Below, in pieces: positions 1-10,965 of a stretch of DNA of 62,853 nt (its first letter is position 1; every line of letters begins with the position of its first letter). The DNA comes from Stutzerimonas stutzeri (lineage in GTDB: Bacteria; Pseudomonadota; Gammaproteobacteria; Pseudomonadales; Pseudomonadaceae). The DNA lies in the NCBI RefSeq assembly GCF_024448985.1, contig NZ_JAMOII010000021.1, positions 1-62,853 on the forward strand, written 5' to 3'. The position numbers were made by a program, and so were the translations under genes. Under the pieces are notes generated by a model that saw nothing but the letters and a program-made list of their open reading frames with translations, did no database searches and was not told the DNA's origin.

Positions 1-19
1 AGTAATCATTCGGTGGTGG

Positions 20-46
20 AAAAAGGGCCTCTTGGGGCCCTTTTTC
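20..46 (+). terminator. Rho-independent terminator upstream of the S10 operon
   Basis: A GGGCC/GGCCC stem flanked by A5 and T5 tracts forms a typical intrinsic terminator, with the T-run at 41-45. It would end a transcript entering from the left edge. In pseudomonads that would be the str operon ending in tuf, which is inferred because tuf is not in the window. Confidence 0.85.
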
Positions 47-62
47 TATTGCTGATCATTTA

Positions 63-91
63 TTGACACCCTCTGGACGCATCCGTACAAT
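63..91 (+). promoter_or_regulatory. Sigma-70 type promoter for the S10 operon
   Basis: TTGACA at 63-68 and TACAAT at 86-91 are separated by 17 bases, a near-consensus sigma-70 promoter. It lies between the terminator at 20-46 and rpsJ at 156, so it is the obvious promoter for the S10 operon. Transcription would start near 98-100 and leave a leader of about 55 nt. That is too short for the long L4-responsive leader known from E. coli. Confidence 0.75.
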
Positions 92-155
92 TGCGCCTCC
101 TTTTACCGGGCGTATTGCGTTTGGTAGGGATGGCTAATTGGAGTCTGAGGTCAAA

Positions 156-467
156 ATGCAAAACCAACAAATCCGTATTCGGTTGAAGGCTTTTGACCAT
201 CGCCTGATCGATCAATCAACCCAGGAAATCGTGGAAACCGCGAAACGTACTGGTGCTCAGGTGCGTGGTCCGATTCCACTGCCGACCCGCAAAGAGCGGT
301 TCACTGTTCTGGTTTCTCCGCATGTCAACAAAGATGCGCGCGACCAGTATGAGATCCGTACTCATAAGCGTGTGCTGGACATCGTTCAGCCAACCGACAA
401 AACCGTCGATGCGCTTATGAAGCTTGATCTTGCGGCTGGCGTGGAAGTGCAGATCAGCCTCGGCTAA
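156..467 (+). CDS. rpsJ: 30S ribosomal protein S10 / NusJ
   Basis: Small-subunit head protein that also acts as the NusB partner in transcription antitermination. The 103-aa product starting [19 protein letters not shown] has the family's usual length. An upstream in-frame TTG at 138 would add six unrelated residues, so ATG 156 is preferred; it has the purine-rich GAGTCTGAGG upstream. It is the first gene of the S10 operon, behind the promoter at 63-91, with 81 nt to rplC. Confidence 0.97.
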
Positions 468-548
468 AACTTCGAGTTTTAGTCGTGTAACGCTCTGAAA
501 TGGGCGGCCATAGCGGGTGAAAGCCCCGTACACTCAAGAGGTTACAAC

Positions 549-1184
549 ATGACTATTGGTGTAGTCGGTCGTAAGTGCGGTATGACCCGCGTTTTCACCG
601 AAGATGGTGTCTCTGTTCCGGTCACGGTCATTGAGATCGAGCCGAACCGCGTCACTCAGTTTAAGAATGAAGAGAGCGATGGCTATCGCGCTGTGCAGGT
701 AACTGTCGGCGAGCGTCGTGCGTCCCGTGTTACCAAGGCTCAGGCTGGCCATTTCGCCAAGGCGAACGTTGCTGCCGGTCGTGGCGTCTGGGAATTCCGT
801 CTCGATGGTGAGGAATTCCAGATTGGTGACCAGATCAACGCTGAAATTTTCCAGGCTGGACAGATGGTGGATGTCACCGGTCAGTCCAAGGGTAAAGGCT
901 TTGCCGGTACCATCAAGCGCTGGAATTTCCGTGGTCAGGACAATACCCACGGTAACTCCGTTTCCCACCGCGTTCCGGGTTCGATTGGCCAGTGCCAGAC
1001 TCCTGGTCGTGTTTTCAAGGGCAAGAAGATGTCCGGGCACATGGGCGCCGAGCGCGTAACCGTGCAGTCCCTGGAAATCGTGCGTGTCGATGCAGAGCGT
1101 AACCTGCTGCTGGTGAAGGGCGCAGTGCCCGGCGCCACTGGTGGTGACGTTGTCGTGCGTCCGGCTGCCAAGGCTCGCGGGTAA
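549..1184 (+). CDS. rplC: 50S ribosomal protein L3
   Basis: Early-assembly 23S rRNA-binding protein of the large subunit. The 211-aa product opens [16 protein letters not shown], a classic L3 start. It carries the conserved loop around residues 140-160 ([17 protein letters not shown]) that extends toward the peptidyl-transferase centre; its Gln is the site methylated by PrmB in relatives. An AGAGG ribosome site precedes the ATG. Second gene of the S10 operon, 12 nt before rplD. Confidence 0.97.
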   Translation: MTIGVVGRKCGMTRVFTEDGVSVPVTVIEIEPNRVTQFKNEESDGYRAVQVTVGERRASRVTKAQAGHFAKANVAAGRGVWEFRLDGEEFQIGDQINAEIFQAGQMVDVTGQSKGKGFAGTIKRWNFRGQDNTHGNSVSHRVPGSIGQCQTPGRVFKGKKMSGHMGAERVTVQSLEIVRVDAERNLLLVKGAVPGATGGDVVVRPAAKARG

Positions 1185-1196
1185 GGGGGAGTTCAC

Positions 1197-1799
1197 ATGC
1201 AATTGAATGTAAATGGCGCACAGGCCATCGAAGTCTCCGAGCAAACCTTTGGTGGTGAGTTCAATGAGACGCTGGTGCACCAGGCAGTCGTCGCCTATAT
1301 GGCTGGCGGTCGTCAGGGCAGCAAGCAGCAGAAGACTCGCTCCGATGTCTCGGGTGGCGGTAAGCGTCCCTGGCGTCAAAAAGGTACTGGCCGCGCTCGT
1401 GCGGGTACCTCGCGTGGTCCGATCTGGCGTGGCGGTGGCGTAACATTCGCTGCTCGTCCGCAGAACCATGAGCAGAAGCTCAACAAGAAGATGTACCGCG
1501 CAGCGCTGCGTTCCATTCTCTCCGAGCTGGTTCGTTCCGAGCGTCTGGTCGTCGTTGAAGATTTCGCCGTCGACAGCCCCAAGACCAAGCTGCTTGCCAA
1601 CAAGCTGACCGGTATGGGCCTGAATGACGTACTGATCGTTTCCGATGCTGTCGATCAGAACTTGTATCTGGCGGCTCGCAACCTGCCGCACGTCGATGTT
1701 CGTGACGTCCAGGGTTCCGATCCCGTCAGCCTGATCGCCTATGACAAGGTGTTGATCACCGTGTCGGCTGTGAAGAAATTCGAGGAGCTGCTGGGATGA
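1197..1799 (+). CDS. rplD: 50S ribosomal protein L4
   Basis: Large-subunit protein lining the exit tunnel and, in E. coli, the autogenous repressor of the S10 operon. The 200-aa product has the expected L4 layout. Residues about 35-100 contain the basic extended loop with the [15 protein letters not shown] motif that reaches the tunnel constriction. A GGGGGAG ribosome site precedes ATG 1197. Its stop overlaps the rplW start by 4 nt (ATGA), implying translational coupling. Confidence 0.97.
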   Translation: MQLNVNGAQAIEVSEQTFGGEFNETLVHQAVVAYMAGGRQGSKQQKTRSDVSGGGKRPWRQKGTGRARAGTSRGPIWRGGGVTFAARPQNHEQKLNKKMYRAALRSILSELVRSERLVVVEDFAVDSPKTKLLANKLTGMGLNDVLIVSDAVDQNLYLAARNLPHVDVRDVQGSDPVSLIAYDKVLITVSAVKKFEELLG

Positions 1800-2095
1800 A
1801 CCAGGAACGCGTATTCAAAGTCCTGCTTGGTCCGCACGTCTCCGAGAAGGCAACCATGCTGGCTGACAGCAAGAGCCAGTTCGTTTTCAAGGTTGCTACT
1901 GATGCAACCAAGCTGGAAATCAAGAAGGCCGTCGAAAGCCTGTTCAACGTGAAAGTCGCCAAAGTCAGCACTCTGAATGTTCAGGGCAAGACAAAGCGTA
2001 CTGCTCGCGGTCTGGGCAAGCGTAACGACTGGAAGAAGGCGTACATCGCCCTTCAGCCCGGCCAGGATCTCGATTTCTCCGGCAACGCTGAGTAA
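1796..2095 (+). CDS. rplW: 50S ribosomal protein L23
   Basis: L23 sits at the polypeptide exit and docks trigger factor and SRP. The 99-aa product ([20 protein letters not shown]) is of normal length. It contains the exit-site contact region and the conserved [18 protein letters not shown] block near residues 65-85. It overlaps rplD by 4 nt and is followed 14 nt later by rplB. Confidence 0.97.
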   Translation: MNQERVFKVLLGPHVSEKATMLADSKSQFVFKVATDATKLEIKKAVESLFNVKVAKVSTLNVQGKTKRTARGLGKRNDWKKAYIALQPGQDLDFSGNAE

Positions 2096-2109
2096 GGAAG
2101 GGGTGCATC

Positions 2110-2931
2110 ATGGCAATCGTTAAATGCAAACCGACTTCCGCGGGCCGCCGTTTTGTGGTCAAAGTGGTCGGTCAGGAGCTGCACAAAGGCGCTCCTTATG
2201 CTCCGCTGCTCGAGAAGAAGTCGAAGTCTGGCGGTCGTAACAATAACGGTCGAATCACCACTCGTCACATCGGTGGTGGTCACAAGCAGCATTACCGTCT
2301 GGTCGATTTTCGTCGCAACAAAGATGGTATTCCAGCCATCGTTGAGCGCGTTGAATATGACCCGAACCGTACTGCGCACATTGCGCTGCTCAAGTACGCG
2401 GATGGTGAGCGCCGTTACATCATTGCCCCTAAGGGCGTGAGTGCTGGTGATCAGCTTCTCTCGGGCGTCAACGCGCCGATCAAGGCTGGTAACAGCCTGC
2501 CGCTGCGCAATATTCCGCTGGGTTCTACCATCCACGGTGTGGAGCTGAAGCCGGGCAAGGGTGCCCAGATCGCTCGTTCCGCTGGTGCGTCGGCTCAGTT
2601 GGTGGCGCGTGAGGGTGCATACGTGACGCTGCGTCTTCGCTCCGGCGAAACACGCAAGGTGCTGGCTGAGTGCCGCGCCACTCTGGGTGAAGTTTCGAAT
2701 GCCGAGCATAGCCTGCGTTCGCTGGGTAAAGCCGGTGCCAAGCGCTGGCGTGGCGTTCGTCCGACCGTCCGCGGCGTGGCGATGAACCCGGTTGATCACC
2801 CGCATGGTGGTGGTGAAGGTCGTACCTCTGGTGGTCGTCATCCGGTGTCGCCGTGGGGCTTCCCGACTAAGGGCGCGAAGACTCGCTCGAACAAGCGCAC
2901 CGACAACATGATCGTCCGTCGCCGCAAGTAA
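2110..2931 (+). CDS. rplB: 50S ribosomal protein L2
   Basis: Universal 23S-binding protein needed for subunit association and peptidyl transfer. The 273-aa product has the usual length, an OB-like N-terminal domain, and an SH3-like domain. The diagnostic C-terminal segment [18 protein letters not shown] around residues 225-242 contains the conserved histidine (H229 in E. coli numbering). A GGAAGGGG ribosome site precedes ATG 2110. Confidence 0.98.
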   Translation: MAIVKCKPTSAGRRFVVKVVGQELHKGAPYAPLLEKKSKSGGRNNNGRITTRHIGGGHKQHYRLVDFRRNKDGIPAIVERVEYDPNRTAHIALLKYADGERRYIIAPKGVSAGDQLLSGVNAPIKAGNSLPLRNIPLGSTIHGVELKPGKGAQIARSAGASAQLVAREGAYVTLRLRSGETRKVLAECRATLGEVSNAEHSLRSLGKAGAKRWRGVRPTVRGVAMNPVDHPHGGGEGRTSGGRHPVSPWGFPTKGAKTRSNKRTDNMIVRRRK

Positions 2932-2947
2932 CTAGAGGGATACGACA

Positions 2948-3223
2948 GTGCCACGTTCTCTGAAAAAAGGTCCTTTTATCGATCTTCACCTACTGAAGAA
3001 GGTCGAGGTGGCAGCGGAAAAGAATGATCGCAAGCCGGTGAAAACTTGGTCGCGTCGTTCGATGATTCTGCCGCAAATGGTCGGTTTGACCATCGCTGTG
3101 CATAACGGTCGCCAGCACGTCCCCGTTCTCGTGAACGAAGACATGGTCGGTCATAAACTCGGCGAGTTCGCTGGTACCCGCACCTATCGCGGGCACGTAG
3201 CGGACAAGAAAGGCAAGCGCTAA
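2948..3223 (+). CDS. rpsS: 30S ribosomal protein S19
   Basis: Head protein that pairs with S13 near the A site. The 91-aa product reads (M)[19 protein letters not shown], the standard S19 start. The start codon is GTG at 2948, unlike its ATG-starting neighbours, preceded by AGAGGGA. The C terminus ([15 protein letters not shown]) is the conserved basic tail. Spaced 16 nt from rplB and 13 nt from rplV. Confidence 0.97.
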   Translation: MPRSLKKGPFIDLHLLKKVEVAAEKNDRKPVKTWSRRSMILPQMVGLTIAVHNGRQHVPVLVNEDMVGHKLGEFAGTRTYRGHVADKKGKR

Positions 3224-3236
3224 GGGGTAAGGAAAG

Positions 3237-3569
3237 ATGGAAGTAGCCGCTAAGTTGTCGGGCGCTCGCATCTCCGCCCAGAAAGCCCGCCTGGTCGCCG
3301 ACCAGATCCGCGGGAAAGGGGTGGGCGAGGCGCTCAACCTGTTGGCTTTCAGTAGTAAGAAAGCCGCCGAGATCATGAAGAAAGTGCTGGAGTCGGCCGT
3401 GGCCAACGCCGAGCACAACGAAGGCGCTGACGTGGACGACCTGAAGGTTTCCACCGTCTTCGTCAACGAAGGGCGTTCGCTTAAGCGCATCATGCCGCGT
3501 GCCAAAGGCCGCGCTGATCGCATCGTCAAGCGGTCTTGCCATATCACTGTCAAGGTTGCGGACAAGTAA
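3237..3569 (+). CDS. rplV: 50S ribosomal protein L22
   Basis: L22 spans the exit tunnel opposite L4 and contacts all six 23S domains. The 110-aa product starts [23 protein letters not shown]. The tunnel beta-hairpin lies around residues 80-100 ([18 protein letters not shown]), where macrolide-resistance changes occur in relatives. Nothing unusual is seen in the loop. A GGGGTAAGGA ribosome site precedes the ATG. Confidence 0.97.
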   Translation: MEVAAKLSGARISAQKARLVADQIRGKGVGEALNLLAFSSKKAAEIMKKVLESAVANAEHNEGADVDDLKVSTVFVNEGRSLKRIMPRAKGRADRIVKRSCHITVKVADK

Positions 3570-3582
3570 CGGAGTCGATCAG

Positions 3583-4269
3583 ATGGGTCAGAAAGTACAT
3601 CCCACTGGCATTCGCCTGGGAATCGTCAAGGAGCACACCTCCGTCTGGTACGCAGACGGTCGTACGTACGCCGATTATCTGCTTGCAGATCTGAACGTGC
3701 GTGAGTATCTCCAAGACAAATTAAAAAGCGCGTCCGTAAGCCGTATTGATATCCATCGTCCGGCTCAAACAGCACGCATCACCATCCACACCGCTCGTCC
3801 CGGCATCGTGATCGGCAAGAAGGGTGAGGATGTTGAAAAGCTGCGTCAGGACCTGACCAAGCAAATGGGTGTGCCTGTGCACATCAACATCGAAGAAATC
3901 CGCAAGCCGGAACTCGATGCAATGCTGGTAGCACAGAACGTCGCTCAGCAGCTGGAGCGTCGCGTGATGTTCCGTCGCGCCATGAAGCGCGCGGTACAGA
4001 ACGCGATCCGCATTGGTGCCAAGGGCATCAAGATCCAGGTGAGCGGTCGTCTGGGTGGGGCTGAAATCGCCCGTACGGAATGGTATCGGGAAGGTCGTGT
4101 GCCGCTGCACACCCTGCGTGCCGATATCGACTACAACACCTACGAAGCACACACCACATACGGTGTGATCGGCGTCAAGGTCTGGATCTTCAAGGGCGAA
4201 GTAATTGGTGGTCGCCATGAAGAGCTCAAGCCGCAAGCGCCTGCGCCTCGTAAAAAAGCTACCAAGTAA
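3583..4269 (+). CDS. rpsC: 30S ribosomal protein S3
   Basis: Head protein at the mRNA entry, part of the ribosomal helicase site. The 228-aa product starts [23 protein letters not shown] domain at about residues 40-110 carries the [10 protein letters not shown] motif, the nucleic-acid-binding GxxG loop. The frame is open further upstream to 3499, but ATG 3583 is preceded by a GGAG site and gives the canonical MGQK start. A Pro/Lys-rich tail ([11 protein letters not shown]) closes the protein. Confidence 0.97.
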   Translation: MGQKVHPTGIRLGIVKEHTSVWYADGRTYADYLLADLNVREYLQDKLKSASVSRIDIHRPAQTARITIHTARPGIVIGKKGEDVEKLRQDLTKQMGVPVHINIEEIRKPELDAMLVAQNVAQQLERRVMFRRAMKRAVQNAIRIGAKGIKIQVSGRLGGAEIARTEWYREGRVPLHTLRADIDYNTYEAHTTYGVIGVKVWIFKGEVIGGRHEELKPQAPAPRKKATK

Positions 4270-4281
4270 GGAGTACGCCAA

Positions 4282-4695
4282 ATGTTGCAACCAAAGCGTA
4301 CAAAATTCCGCAAGCAGATGACTGGTCACAACCGTGGCTTGGCTCAGCGCGGTAGCAAAGTCAGCTTCGGCGAATTCGCTCTGAAATCTGTCGCTCGTGG
4401 TCGCCTGACCGCGCGTCAGATCGAGTCCGCACGTCGTGCGTTGACTCGTCACGTTAAGCGTGGCGGCAAGATCTGGATCCGCGTTTTCCCCGACAAGCCC
4501 ATTTCTAAAAAGCCGCTTGAGGTGCGGATGGGTAAAGGTAAGGGTAACGTCGAGTACTGGGTAGCCCAGATTCAGCCGGGCAAAGTGCTCTACGAGATCG
4601 AGGGTGTTTCCGAAGAGCTGGCGCGTGAGGCATTCGCCCTGGCCGCTGCAAAGCTGCCGCTCGCCACCTCCTTTGTTAAGCGGACGGTGATGTGA
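4282..4695 (+). CDS. rplP: 50S ribosomal protein L16
   Basis: Large-subunit protein near the A-site tRNA elbow, required for late 50S assembly. The 137-aa product starts [19 protein letters not shown]. The conserved [20 protein letters not shown] block lies around residues 70-90; its Arg is the site hydroxylated by RoxA/YcfD in E. coli. The stop overlaps the rpmC start by one base (TGATG). Confidence 0.97.
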
Positions 4696-4886
4696 TGAAA
4701 GCGAATGAACTTCGTGATAAATCCGCTCAGCAGCTGAACGAGCAATTGCTCGAGTTGCTGCGCGACCAGTTCAATCTGCGTATGCAGAAAGCAACTGGCC
4801 AGTTGGGGCAGTCTCACCTGCTCTCGCAAGTCAAGCGCGACATCGCTCGTGTCAAGACTGTGCTCAACCAGCAGGCAGGTAAGTGA
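4695..4886 (+). CDS. rpmC: 50S ribosomal protein L29
   Basis: Small helical protein at the tunnel exit next to L23. The 63-aa product, [18 protein letters not shown], is identical in length to the E. coli protein. A GTG three bases upstream could also start the frame, but ATG 4695 gives the normal N terminus. It overlaps rplP by one base. The rpsQ start lies 2 nt beyond its stop. Confidence 0.96.
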   Translation: MKANELRDKSAQQLNEQLLELLRDQFNLRMQKATGQLGQSHLLSQVKRDIARVKTVLNQQAGK

Positions 4887-4888
4887 TC

Positions 4889-5155
4889 ATGGCTGAAGTT
4901 GAAAAAACTGTCCGCACGCTGACTGGCCGCGTCGTCAGCGACAAGATGGACAAAAGCATCACCGTTCTGATCGAGCGTCGCGTAAAGCACCCGATCTACG
5001 GTAAATACGTGAAGCGTTCGACCAAACTGCACGCCCACGACGAAACCAACCAGTGCCGTATCGGCGACAAGGTCACGATTCGTGAGACTCGTCCGCTGGC
5101 AAAGACCAAGTGCTGGATGTTGGTTGATGTCGTTGAACGTGCCGTCGAAGTCTAA
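4889..5155 (+). CDS. rpsQ: 30S ribosomal protein S17
   Basis: Primary 16S rRNA-binding protein with an OB fold. The 88-aa product starts [23 protein letters not shown] and includes the conserved [19 protein letters not shown] segment around residues 35-55. ATG 4889 is preferred over GTG 4883, which would add two residues. The AGGCAGGTAAGTG upstream, inside the end of rpmC, can serve as ribosome site. Confidence 0.97.
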   Translation: MAEVEKTVRTLTGRVVSDKMDKSITVLIERRVKHPIYGKYVKRSTKLHAHDETNQCRIGDKVTIRETRPLAKTKCWMLVDVVERAVEV

Positions 5156-5178
5156 GGGCTAGGGGTCGGAGAAATTAT

Positions 5179-5547
5179 ATGATTCAGACTCAATCCATGC
5201 TCGATGTGGCCGATAACAGTGGCGCTCGTCGCGTCATGTGTATCAAGGTGCTCGGCGGCTCGCACCGCCGTTACGCCGGCATTGGCGACATCATCAAGGT
5301 TACCGTTAAGGAAGCGATTCCGCGTGGCAAGGTCAAGAAAGGCCAGGTAATGACTGCGGTTGTAGTCCGTACCCGTCACGGTGTTCGTCGTCCGGACGGC
5401 TCCATTATTCGCTTCGATGGCAACGCTGCTGTTCTGTTGAACAACAAGCAGGAGCCTATTGGCACCCGTATTTTCGGGCCGGTGACGCGTGAACTTCGTT
5501 CCGAGAAGTTTATGAAGATCGTCTCGCTCGCGCCTGAAGTGCTGTAA
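5179..5547 (+). CDS. rplN: 50S ribosomal protein L14
   Basis: First gene of the spc group. L14 forms an intersubunit bridge with 16S helix 14 and is the docking site of RsfS. The 122-aa product starts [21 protein letters not shown], an invariant L14 opening, and has normal length. A GGAGAAATT site precedes the ATG. There is only a 23-nt gap after rpsQ and no obvious terminator, so S10 and spc genes may be co-transcribed here. Confidence 0.97.
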   Translation: MIQTQSMLDVADNSGARRVMCIKVLGGSHRRYAGIGDIIKVTVKEAIPRGKVKKGQVMTAVVVRTRHGVRRPDGSIIRFDGNAAVLLNNKQEPIGTRIFGPVTRELRSEKFMKIVSLAPEVL

Positions 5548-5558
5548 GGAGAAGCCGC

Positions 5559-5873
5559 ATGCAAAAGATTCGTCGCAACGACGAGATCATCGTCATCGCC
5601 GGCAAAGACAAGGGCAAGCGCGGTAAGGTGCTCCGGGTTCTCGCTGACGACCGTCTGGTCGTCGGTGGTATCAACCTCGTGAAGCGTCATACCAAGCCTA
5701 ACCCGATGTCGGGCGTTCAAGGCGGTATCGTCGAAAAAGAGGCACCTCTGCACGCCTCTAACGTCGCTATCTTCAATGGCGAAACCAACAAGGCTGATCG
5801 CGTTGGTTTCAAAGTAGAAGACGGCAAGAAAATTCGTGTCTTCAAGTCGACCCAAAAGCCGGTTGAAGCTTGA
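5559..5873 (+). CDS. rplX: 50S ribosomal protein L24
   Basis: Assembly-initiator protein of the 50S subunit. The 104-aa product has an N-terminal KOW motif ([20 protein letters not shown], residues about 8-27), the hallmark of L24. Length and C-terminal basic region are normal. AAGGAG precedes the ATG. It lies 11 nt after rplN and 19 nt before rplE. Confidence 0.97.
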   Translation: MQKIRRNDEIIVIAGKDKGKRGKVLRVLADDRLVVGGINLVKRHTKPNPMSGVQGGIVEKEAPLHASNVAIFNGETNKADRVGFKVEDGKKIRVFKSTQKPVEA

Positions 5874-5892
5874 GACTGCTAGGTAGATAACC

Positions 5893-6432
5893 ATGGCACG
5901 ACTAAAAGAAGTTTATCGGAAGCAAATCGCTCCCAAGTTGAAGGAAGAGCTTCAGCTTGGCAACGTGATGGAAGTTCCGCGCATCACCAAGATCACCCTG
6001 AACATGGGTATCGGCGAGGCGATCGGTGACAAGAAGATCATCGACAACGCAGTTGCCGACCTGGAAAAAATCACCGGCCAAAAGGTCGTCGTGACTCACG
6101 CTCGCAAGTCCATCGCTGGCTTCAAGGTCCGTGAAGGCTGGCCGATCGGTGTCAAGGTGACGCTGCGCAGTGATCGTATGTACGAATTCCTGGATCGTCT
6201 GCTTTCGATCTCCCTGCCTCGGGTTCGCGACTTCCGCGGCCTGAATGCCAAGTCCTTCGATGGTCGCGGCAACTACAGCATGGGCGTGAAAGAACAGATC
6301 ATTTTCCCGGAAATCGATTACGACAAAATCGATGCCCTGCGTGGTCTGGACATCACGCTGACCACTACTGCTCGGACGGACGAAGAGGGGCGCGCGCTGT
6401 TGCGTGCTTTCAACTTCCCGTTCCGTAACTGA
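5893..6432 (+). CDS. rplE: 50S ribosomal protein L5
   Basis: 5S rRNA-binding protein contacting P-site tRNA and S13. The 179-aa product starts [20 protein letters not shown] and has the conserved NMGIGEA (about residues 36-43) and GKK/DNA helper segments. The C terminus includes [19 protein letters not shown], typical of the family. Normal length and spacing. Confidence 0.97.
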   Translation: MARLKEVYRKQIAPKLKEELQLGNVMEVPRITKITLNMGIGEAIGDKKIIDNAVADLEKITGQKVVVTHARKSIAGFKVREGWPIGVKVTLRSDRMYEFLDRLLSISLPRVRDFRGLNAKSFDGRGNYSMGVKEQIIFPEIDYDKIDALRGLDITLTTTARTDEEGRALLRAFNFPFRN

Positions 6433-6444
6433 TAGGAGTAGGAA

Positions 6445-6750
6445 ATGGCTAAGCAAAGCATGAAGAACCGTGAGCTGAAGCGTCAGCAAACGGTTGCTAA
6501 GTACGCTCAGAAGCGTGCCGCGCTGAAGGCTGTCATCGCTAATCCCGAGTCGTCTCCTGAGGCGCGTTGGGAGGCCCAGGTCGCCCTGCAGAAGCAGCCG
6601 CGTGATGCCAGCGCTTCGCGTCTGCGCAATCGTTGCCGTCTGACGGGTCGTCCGCATGGCGTGTATCGCAAGTTCGGTCTTGCACGCAGCATGCTGCGTC
6701 AGGCTGCGATGCGTGGTGACGTACCGGGCCTGGTGAAAGCCAGCTGGTAA
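6445..6750 (+). CDS. rpsN: 30S ribosomal protein S14 (zinc-independent form)
   Basis: Head protein next to S10 and S19. The 101-aa length and absence of a CxxC pair show the long zinc-independent (C-minus) type. The family block [19 protein letters not shown] is present near residues 62-80. A TAGGAGTAGG ribosome site precedes it. It is followed by an unusually long 185-nt gap before rpsH that contains two hairpins. Confidence 0.96.
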   Translation: MAKQSMKNRELKRQQTVAKYAQKRAALKAVIANPESSPEARWEAQVALQKQPRDASASRLRNRCRLTGRPHGVYRKFGLARSMLRQAAMRGDVPGLVKASW

Positions 6751-6788
6751 AAAGCCGCTCCGGCCTCGTTGTCGGAGCTGTGGTCTCG

Positions 6789-6814
6789 AATCAAGCCCCT
6801 TATGGGGCTTGATT
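6789..6814 (+). repeat. Perfect 11-bp inverted repeat inside the spc operon
   Basis: AATCAAGCCCC and GGGGCTTGATT are perfect inverted complements around a TTAT loop. It lies 38 nt after the rpsN stop. It is followed by CGTTTCTG rather than a T-run, so it is a weak terminator, a processing site, or a mRNA 3'-end stabiliser. No protein-coding potential is visible around it. Confidence 0.7.
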
Positions 6815-6892
6815 CGTTTCTGAACTGTCTCTAGAATGTCCGGCTCGCCCGAGTCACGCCTTTAGGCGTCCGCTCATTTAGCCGGCGACAAG

Positions 6893-6915
6893 AGCCCTAG
6901 CGGGCTTATTTTTTT
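6893..6915 (+). terminator. Terminator-like hairpin between rpsN and rpsH
   Basis: AGCCC/GGGCT pair around a TAGC loop and are followed by TATTTTTTT, the shape of a short intrinsic terminator. It ends 20 nt before the rpsH ATG, so it would reduce transcription into rpsH unless antitermination or translation relieves it. The stem is only 5 bp, so strength is uncertain. Confidence 0.55.
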
Positions 6916-6935
6916 GAATTAGGAGCCAAGCGCCC

Positions 6936-7328
6936 ATGAGTATGCAGGACCCGTTAGCGGACATGCTAACTCGTATCCGTAATGCCCAGATGGCCGAAAA
7001 GTCCGTCGTAAGCATGCCGTCTTCCACATTGAAGGTGGCTGTAGCCAACGTTCTTCAAGGTGAAGGCTATATCGCAGGATACAACGTCAGCAGCGACGCC
7101 AAGCCGCAGCTGTCTATCGAGCTCAAGTACTTCGAAGGCCGTCCGGTTATCGAAGAGTTGAAGCGCGTAAGCCGTCCTGGCCTTCGCCAGTACAAATCCG
7201 TTGATCAGTTGCCGAAAGTACGCGGCGGTCTGGGTGTTTCGATCGTGTCCACCAACAAAGGTGTGATGACTGATCGGGCTGCTCGCGCTGCTGGCGTTGG
7301 CGGCGAAGTGCTCTGCACAGTGTTCTAA
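6936..7328 (+). CDS. rpsH: 30S ribosomal protein S8
   Basis: 16S central-domain binder and, in E. coli, the spc-operon translational repressor. The 130-aa product starts [22 protein letters not shown] and ends in the conserved [19 protein letters not shown]. Length is normal. TTAGGAGCC precedes the ATG. It is separated from rpsN by 185 nt holding two hairpins, so expression of this second half of the spc operon may be adjusted separately. Confidence 0.97.
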   Translation: MSMQDPLADMLTRIRNAQMAEKSVVSMPSSTLKVAVANVLQGEGYIAGYNVSSDAKPQLSIELKYFEGRPVIEELKRVSRPGLRQYKSVDQLPKVRGGLGVSIVSTNKGVMTDRAARAAGVGGEVLCTVF

Positions 7329-7340
7329 GGGGGGATAAGC

Positions 7341-7874
7341 ATGTCTCGCGTTGCTAAGAACCCCGTCAAGCTGCCCGCTGGTGTTGAATTCAACATGGCC
7401 GGCCAGCAGCTTTCGGTGAAGGGTGCCAAAGGCACTCTCGAACTGAACGTGCACTCGTCTGTGGAAGTGATCCACGAGGCCGGTGAGCTCCGTTTTGCTG
7501 CGCGTAATGGCGATCAGCAGAACCGTGCCATGGCCGGTACCACCCGTGCGCTGGTTAACAACATGGTAATCGGTGTCAGCCAGGGCTTCGAGCGCAAGCT
7601 CCAGCTGGTCGGTGTTGGTTACAAGGCGCAAGCCAAAGGTCAAGTGCTGTCCCTGGCCCTCGGCTTCTCGCACCCGGTGGAATATGAACTGCCGCAAGGC
7701 GTTACCGCTGAGACCCCCAGCCAGACCGATATCCTGATCAAGGGTGTCGATAAGCAACTGGTCGGTCAGGTGGCCGCTGAAATCCGTGACTTCCGTCGCC
7801 CTGAGCCTTACAAGGGCAAAGGCGTACGTTACTCGGACGAAGTGGTCCGTCGTAAAGAAGCTAAGAAGAAGTAG
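7341..7874 (+). CDS. rplF: 50S ribosomal protein L6
   Basis: Factor-binding-centre protein near the sarcin-ricin loop. The 177-aa product contains two tandem alpha/beta domains typical of L6. The C-terminal signature [18 protein letters not shown] (about residues 152-170) is present. GGGGGGATAAG precedes the ATG. Normal length. Confidence 0.97.
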   Translation: MSRVAKNPVKLPAGVEFNMAGQQLSVKGAKGTLELNVHSSVEVIHEAGELRFAARNGDQQNRAMAGTTRALVNNMVIGVSQGFERKLQLVGVGYKAQAKGQVLSLALGFSHPVEYELPQGVTAETPSQTDILIKGVDKQLVGQVAAEIRDFRRPEPYKGKGVRYSDEVVRRKEAKKK

Positions 7875-7884
7875 GGCATAGCAA

Positions 7885-8235
7885 ATGAGCGTAAAGAAAG
7901 TTACTCGTCTGCGTCGCGCTCGCAAGGCACGCCTGAAGATGCGCGAGCTGGAAACCGTACGCCTTTGTGTGTACCGCTCTTCCCAGCACATCTACGCCCA
8001 GGTCCTTTCGGCCGACGGCGGCAAGGTCCTGGCCAGTGCCTCGACTCTCGACAAAGAACTGCGCGGCGGTGCCACTGGCAACGTCGACGCTGCCAAGAAA
8101 GTTGGTCAGCTGGTCGCTGAGCGTGCTAAGGCCGCAGGTGTCACCCAGGTGGCGTTCGACCGTTCTGGCTTCAAGTACCACGGTCGTGTTAAGGCACTGG
8201 CTGATGCTGCTCGTGAAGGCGGGCTGGAGTTCTAA
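7885..8235 (+). CDS. rplR: 50S ribosomal protein L18
   Basis: 5S rRNA-binding protein of the central protuberance. The 116-aa product starts [22 protein letters not shown], a basic arm typical of L18. It ends [17 protein letters not shown], the standard C terminus. It lies 10 nt after rplF and 3 nt before rpsE, a tightly packed segment. Confidence 0.97.
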   Translation: MSVKKVTRLRRARKARLKMRELETVRLCVYRSSQHIYAQVLSADGGKVLASASTLDKELRGGATGNVDAAKKVGQLVAERAKAAGVTQVAFDRSGFKYHGRVKALADAAREGGLEF

Positions 8236-8238
8236 GTT

Positions 8239-8739
8239 ATGGCATATAACGAGCAAAAGCGCGACGAAGGCTACATTGAGAAGCTGGTTCAAGTTAACCG
8301 CGTCGCCAAGACTGTAAAAGGTGGTCGTATCTTCACTTTCACCGCGTTGACCGTGGTGGGTGATGGTAAAGGCCGTGTAGGTTTCGGTCGCGGCAAGTCC
8401 CGCGAAGTCCCTGCTGCCATCCAGAAGGCCATGGAGGCGGCGCGCCGCAACATGATCCAGGTCGATCTGAACGGCACCACGCTGCAATACGCCACCAAGG
8501 CTGCGCATGGCGCTTCCAAGGTGTACATGCAGCCTGCTTCCGAAGGTACCGGTGTCATCGCCGGTGGTGCCATGCGCGCCATTCTGGAAGTTGCTGGCGT
8601 GCAGAACGTCCTGGCCAAGTGCTACGGCTCTACCAATCCGGTGAACGTGGTTCATGCCACTTTCAAAGGTTTGAAGGCCATGCAGTCGCCTGAGTCGATC
8701 GCTGCAAAGCGTGGCAAGAGCGTTGAGGAGATTTCCTGA
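8239..8739 (+). CDS. rpsE: 30S ribosomal protein S5
   Basis: Small-subunit protein controlling decoding accuracy; loop changes confer spectinomycin resistance in relatives. The 166-aa product has the N-terminal double-stranded-RNA-binding domain with the spectinomycin loop region [15 protein letters not shown] near residues 18-32. The S5 C-terminal domain follows, ending KRGKSVEEI. Normal length. It starts 3 nt after the rplR stop. Confidence 0.97.
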   Translation: MAYNEQKRDEGYIEKLVQVNRVAKTVKGGRIFTFTALTVVGDGKGRVGFGRGKSREVPAAIQKAMEAARRNMIQVDLNGTTLQYATKAAHGASKVYMQPASEGTGVIAGGAMRAILEVAGVQNVLAKCYGSTNPVNVVHATFKGLKAMQSPESIAAKRGKSVEEIS

Positions 8740-8741
8740 TC

Positions 8742-8921
8742 ATGGCTAACACCGTCAAGGTCACGCTGATCAAAAGCGTCAGCGGTCGTATCCCCAATCA
8801 CAAGCTTTGCGTCAAGGGCCTCGGCCTTCGTCGTATTGGTCATACTGTCGAAGTTCAGGACACTCCTGAAAATCGGGGCATGATCAACAAGGCTTATTAC
8901 ATGCTCCGTGTGGAGGGCTAA
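8742..8921 (+). CDS. rpmD: 50S ribosomal protein L30
   Basis: This 59-aa gene fills the space between rpsE and rplO. Translation reads [18 protein letters not shown]... and ends ...[12 protein letters not shown], a clear L30 of ordinary bacterial length. The central [15 protein letters not shown] block (about residues 28-42) is the family core. ATG 8742 is 2 nt beyond the rpsE stop, so initiation is probably coupled. Non-essential in E. coli. Confidence 0.96.
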   Translation: MANTVKVTLIKSVSGRIPNHKLCVKGLGLRRIGHTVEVQDTPENRGMINKAYYMLRVEG

Positions 8922-8924
8922 GCC

Positions 8925-9359
8925 ATGCAACTGAACGATCTGCGTTCTGCGCCAGGCGCCCGTCGCGAAAAGCTGCGTCCGGGCCGTGGTATCGGCAGCG
9001 GTCTCGGCAAGACCGGTGGTCGTGGTCACAAGGGTCAGACTTCCCGCTCCGGCGGCAAGATCGCTCCCGGTTTCGAAGGCGGCCAACAGCCTTTGCATCG
9101 CCGTCTGCCGAAGTTCGGTTTCGTCTCCCTGAAAGCTATGGATCGTGCTGAAGTACGCACCTCCGAGCTGGCCAAGGTTCAAGGCGACATCGTGACCGTG
9201 CAGAGCCTCAAGGATGCCAACGTCATCAACCAGAACGTGCAGCGTGTGAAAGTCATGCTGTCCGGCGAAGTTGGTCGCGCGGTAACTCTGAAGGGCATCG
9301 CCGCCACCAAGGGTGCGCGTGCGGCTATCGAAGCAGCTGGTGGCAAGTTCGAGGAATAA
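8925..9359 (+). CDS. rplO: 50S ribosomal protein L15
   Basis: Late-assembly 23S-binding protein. The 144-aa product starts [22 protein letters not shown] and has the Gly/Arg/Lys-rich extended N-terminal arm ([17 protein letters not shown], about residues 22-38). The globular C-terminal domain follows. The stop TAA directly abuts the secY ATG with no spacer, implying translational coupling. Confidence 0.97.
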   Translation: MQLNDLRSAPGARREKLRPGRGIGSGLGKTGGRGHKGQTSRSGGKIAPGFEGGQQPLHRRLPKFGFVSLKAMDRAEVRTSELAKVQGDIVTVQSLKDANVINQNVQRVKVMLSGEVGRAVTLKGIAATKGARAAIEAAGGKFEE

Positions 9360-10834
<1,475 letters not shown>

Positions 10835-10853
10835 TTGTGAGCTAAGGCTCGAG

Positions 10854-10877
10854 CCCGGTAGCTAGTGCGCTGCCGGG
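10854..10877 (+). promoter_or_regulatory. Hairpin in the spc-alpha intergenic space
   Basis: CCCGGTAGC pairs with GCTGCCGGG (one wobble) around a TAGTGC loop. It is followed by TTGATTATTTGTTATT, which is T-rich but not a clean tract. It may attenuate or terminate spc transcription before rpsM. The remaining 10878-10965 leader has no long ORF. A structure for S4 autoregulation, known in E. coli, was not identified by eye. Confidence 0.5.
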
Positions 10878-10965
10878 TTGATTATTTGTTATTACAGCGT
10901 TAGTATCTCGCGCCCTTTTCTTGGCTTCCGGGGCGTTGGGTAGCTGTCAATTGGAGTTTCACTGA

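Noticed and set aside
534-1691. 385-codon open frame opposite rplC/rplD
   Set aside because: It is a shadow of two certain ribosomal-protein genes, produced by GC-rich codon use; no ribosome site and no family resemblance.
5902-6657. Long antisense frame over rplE/rpsN
   Set aside because: Opposite certain ribosomal genes, low-complexity composition, no start signals.
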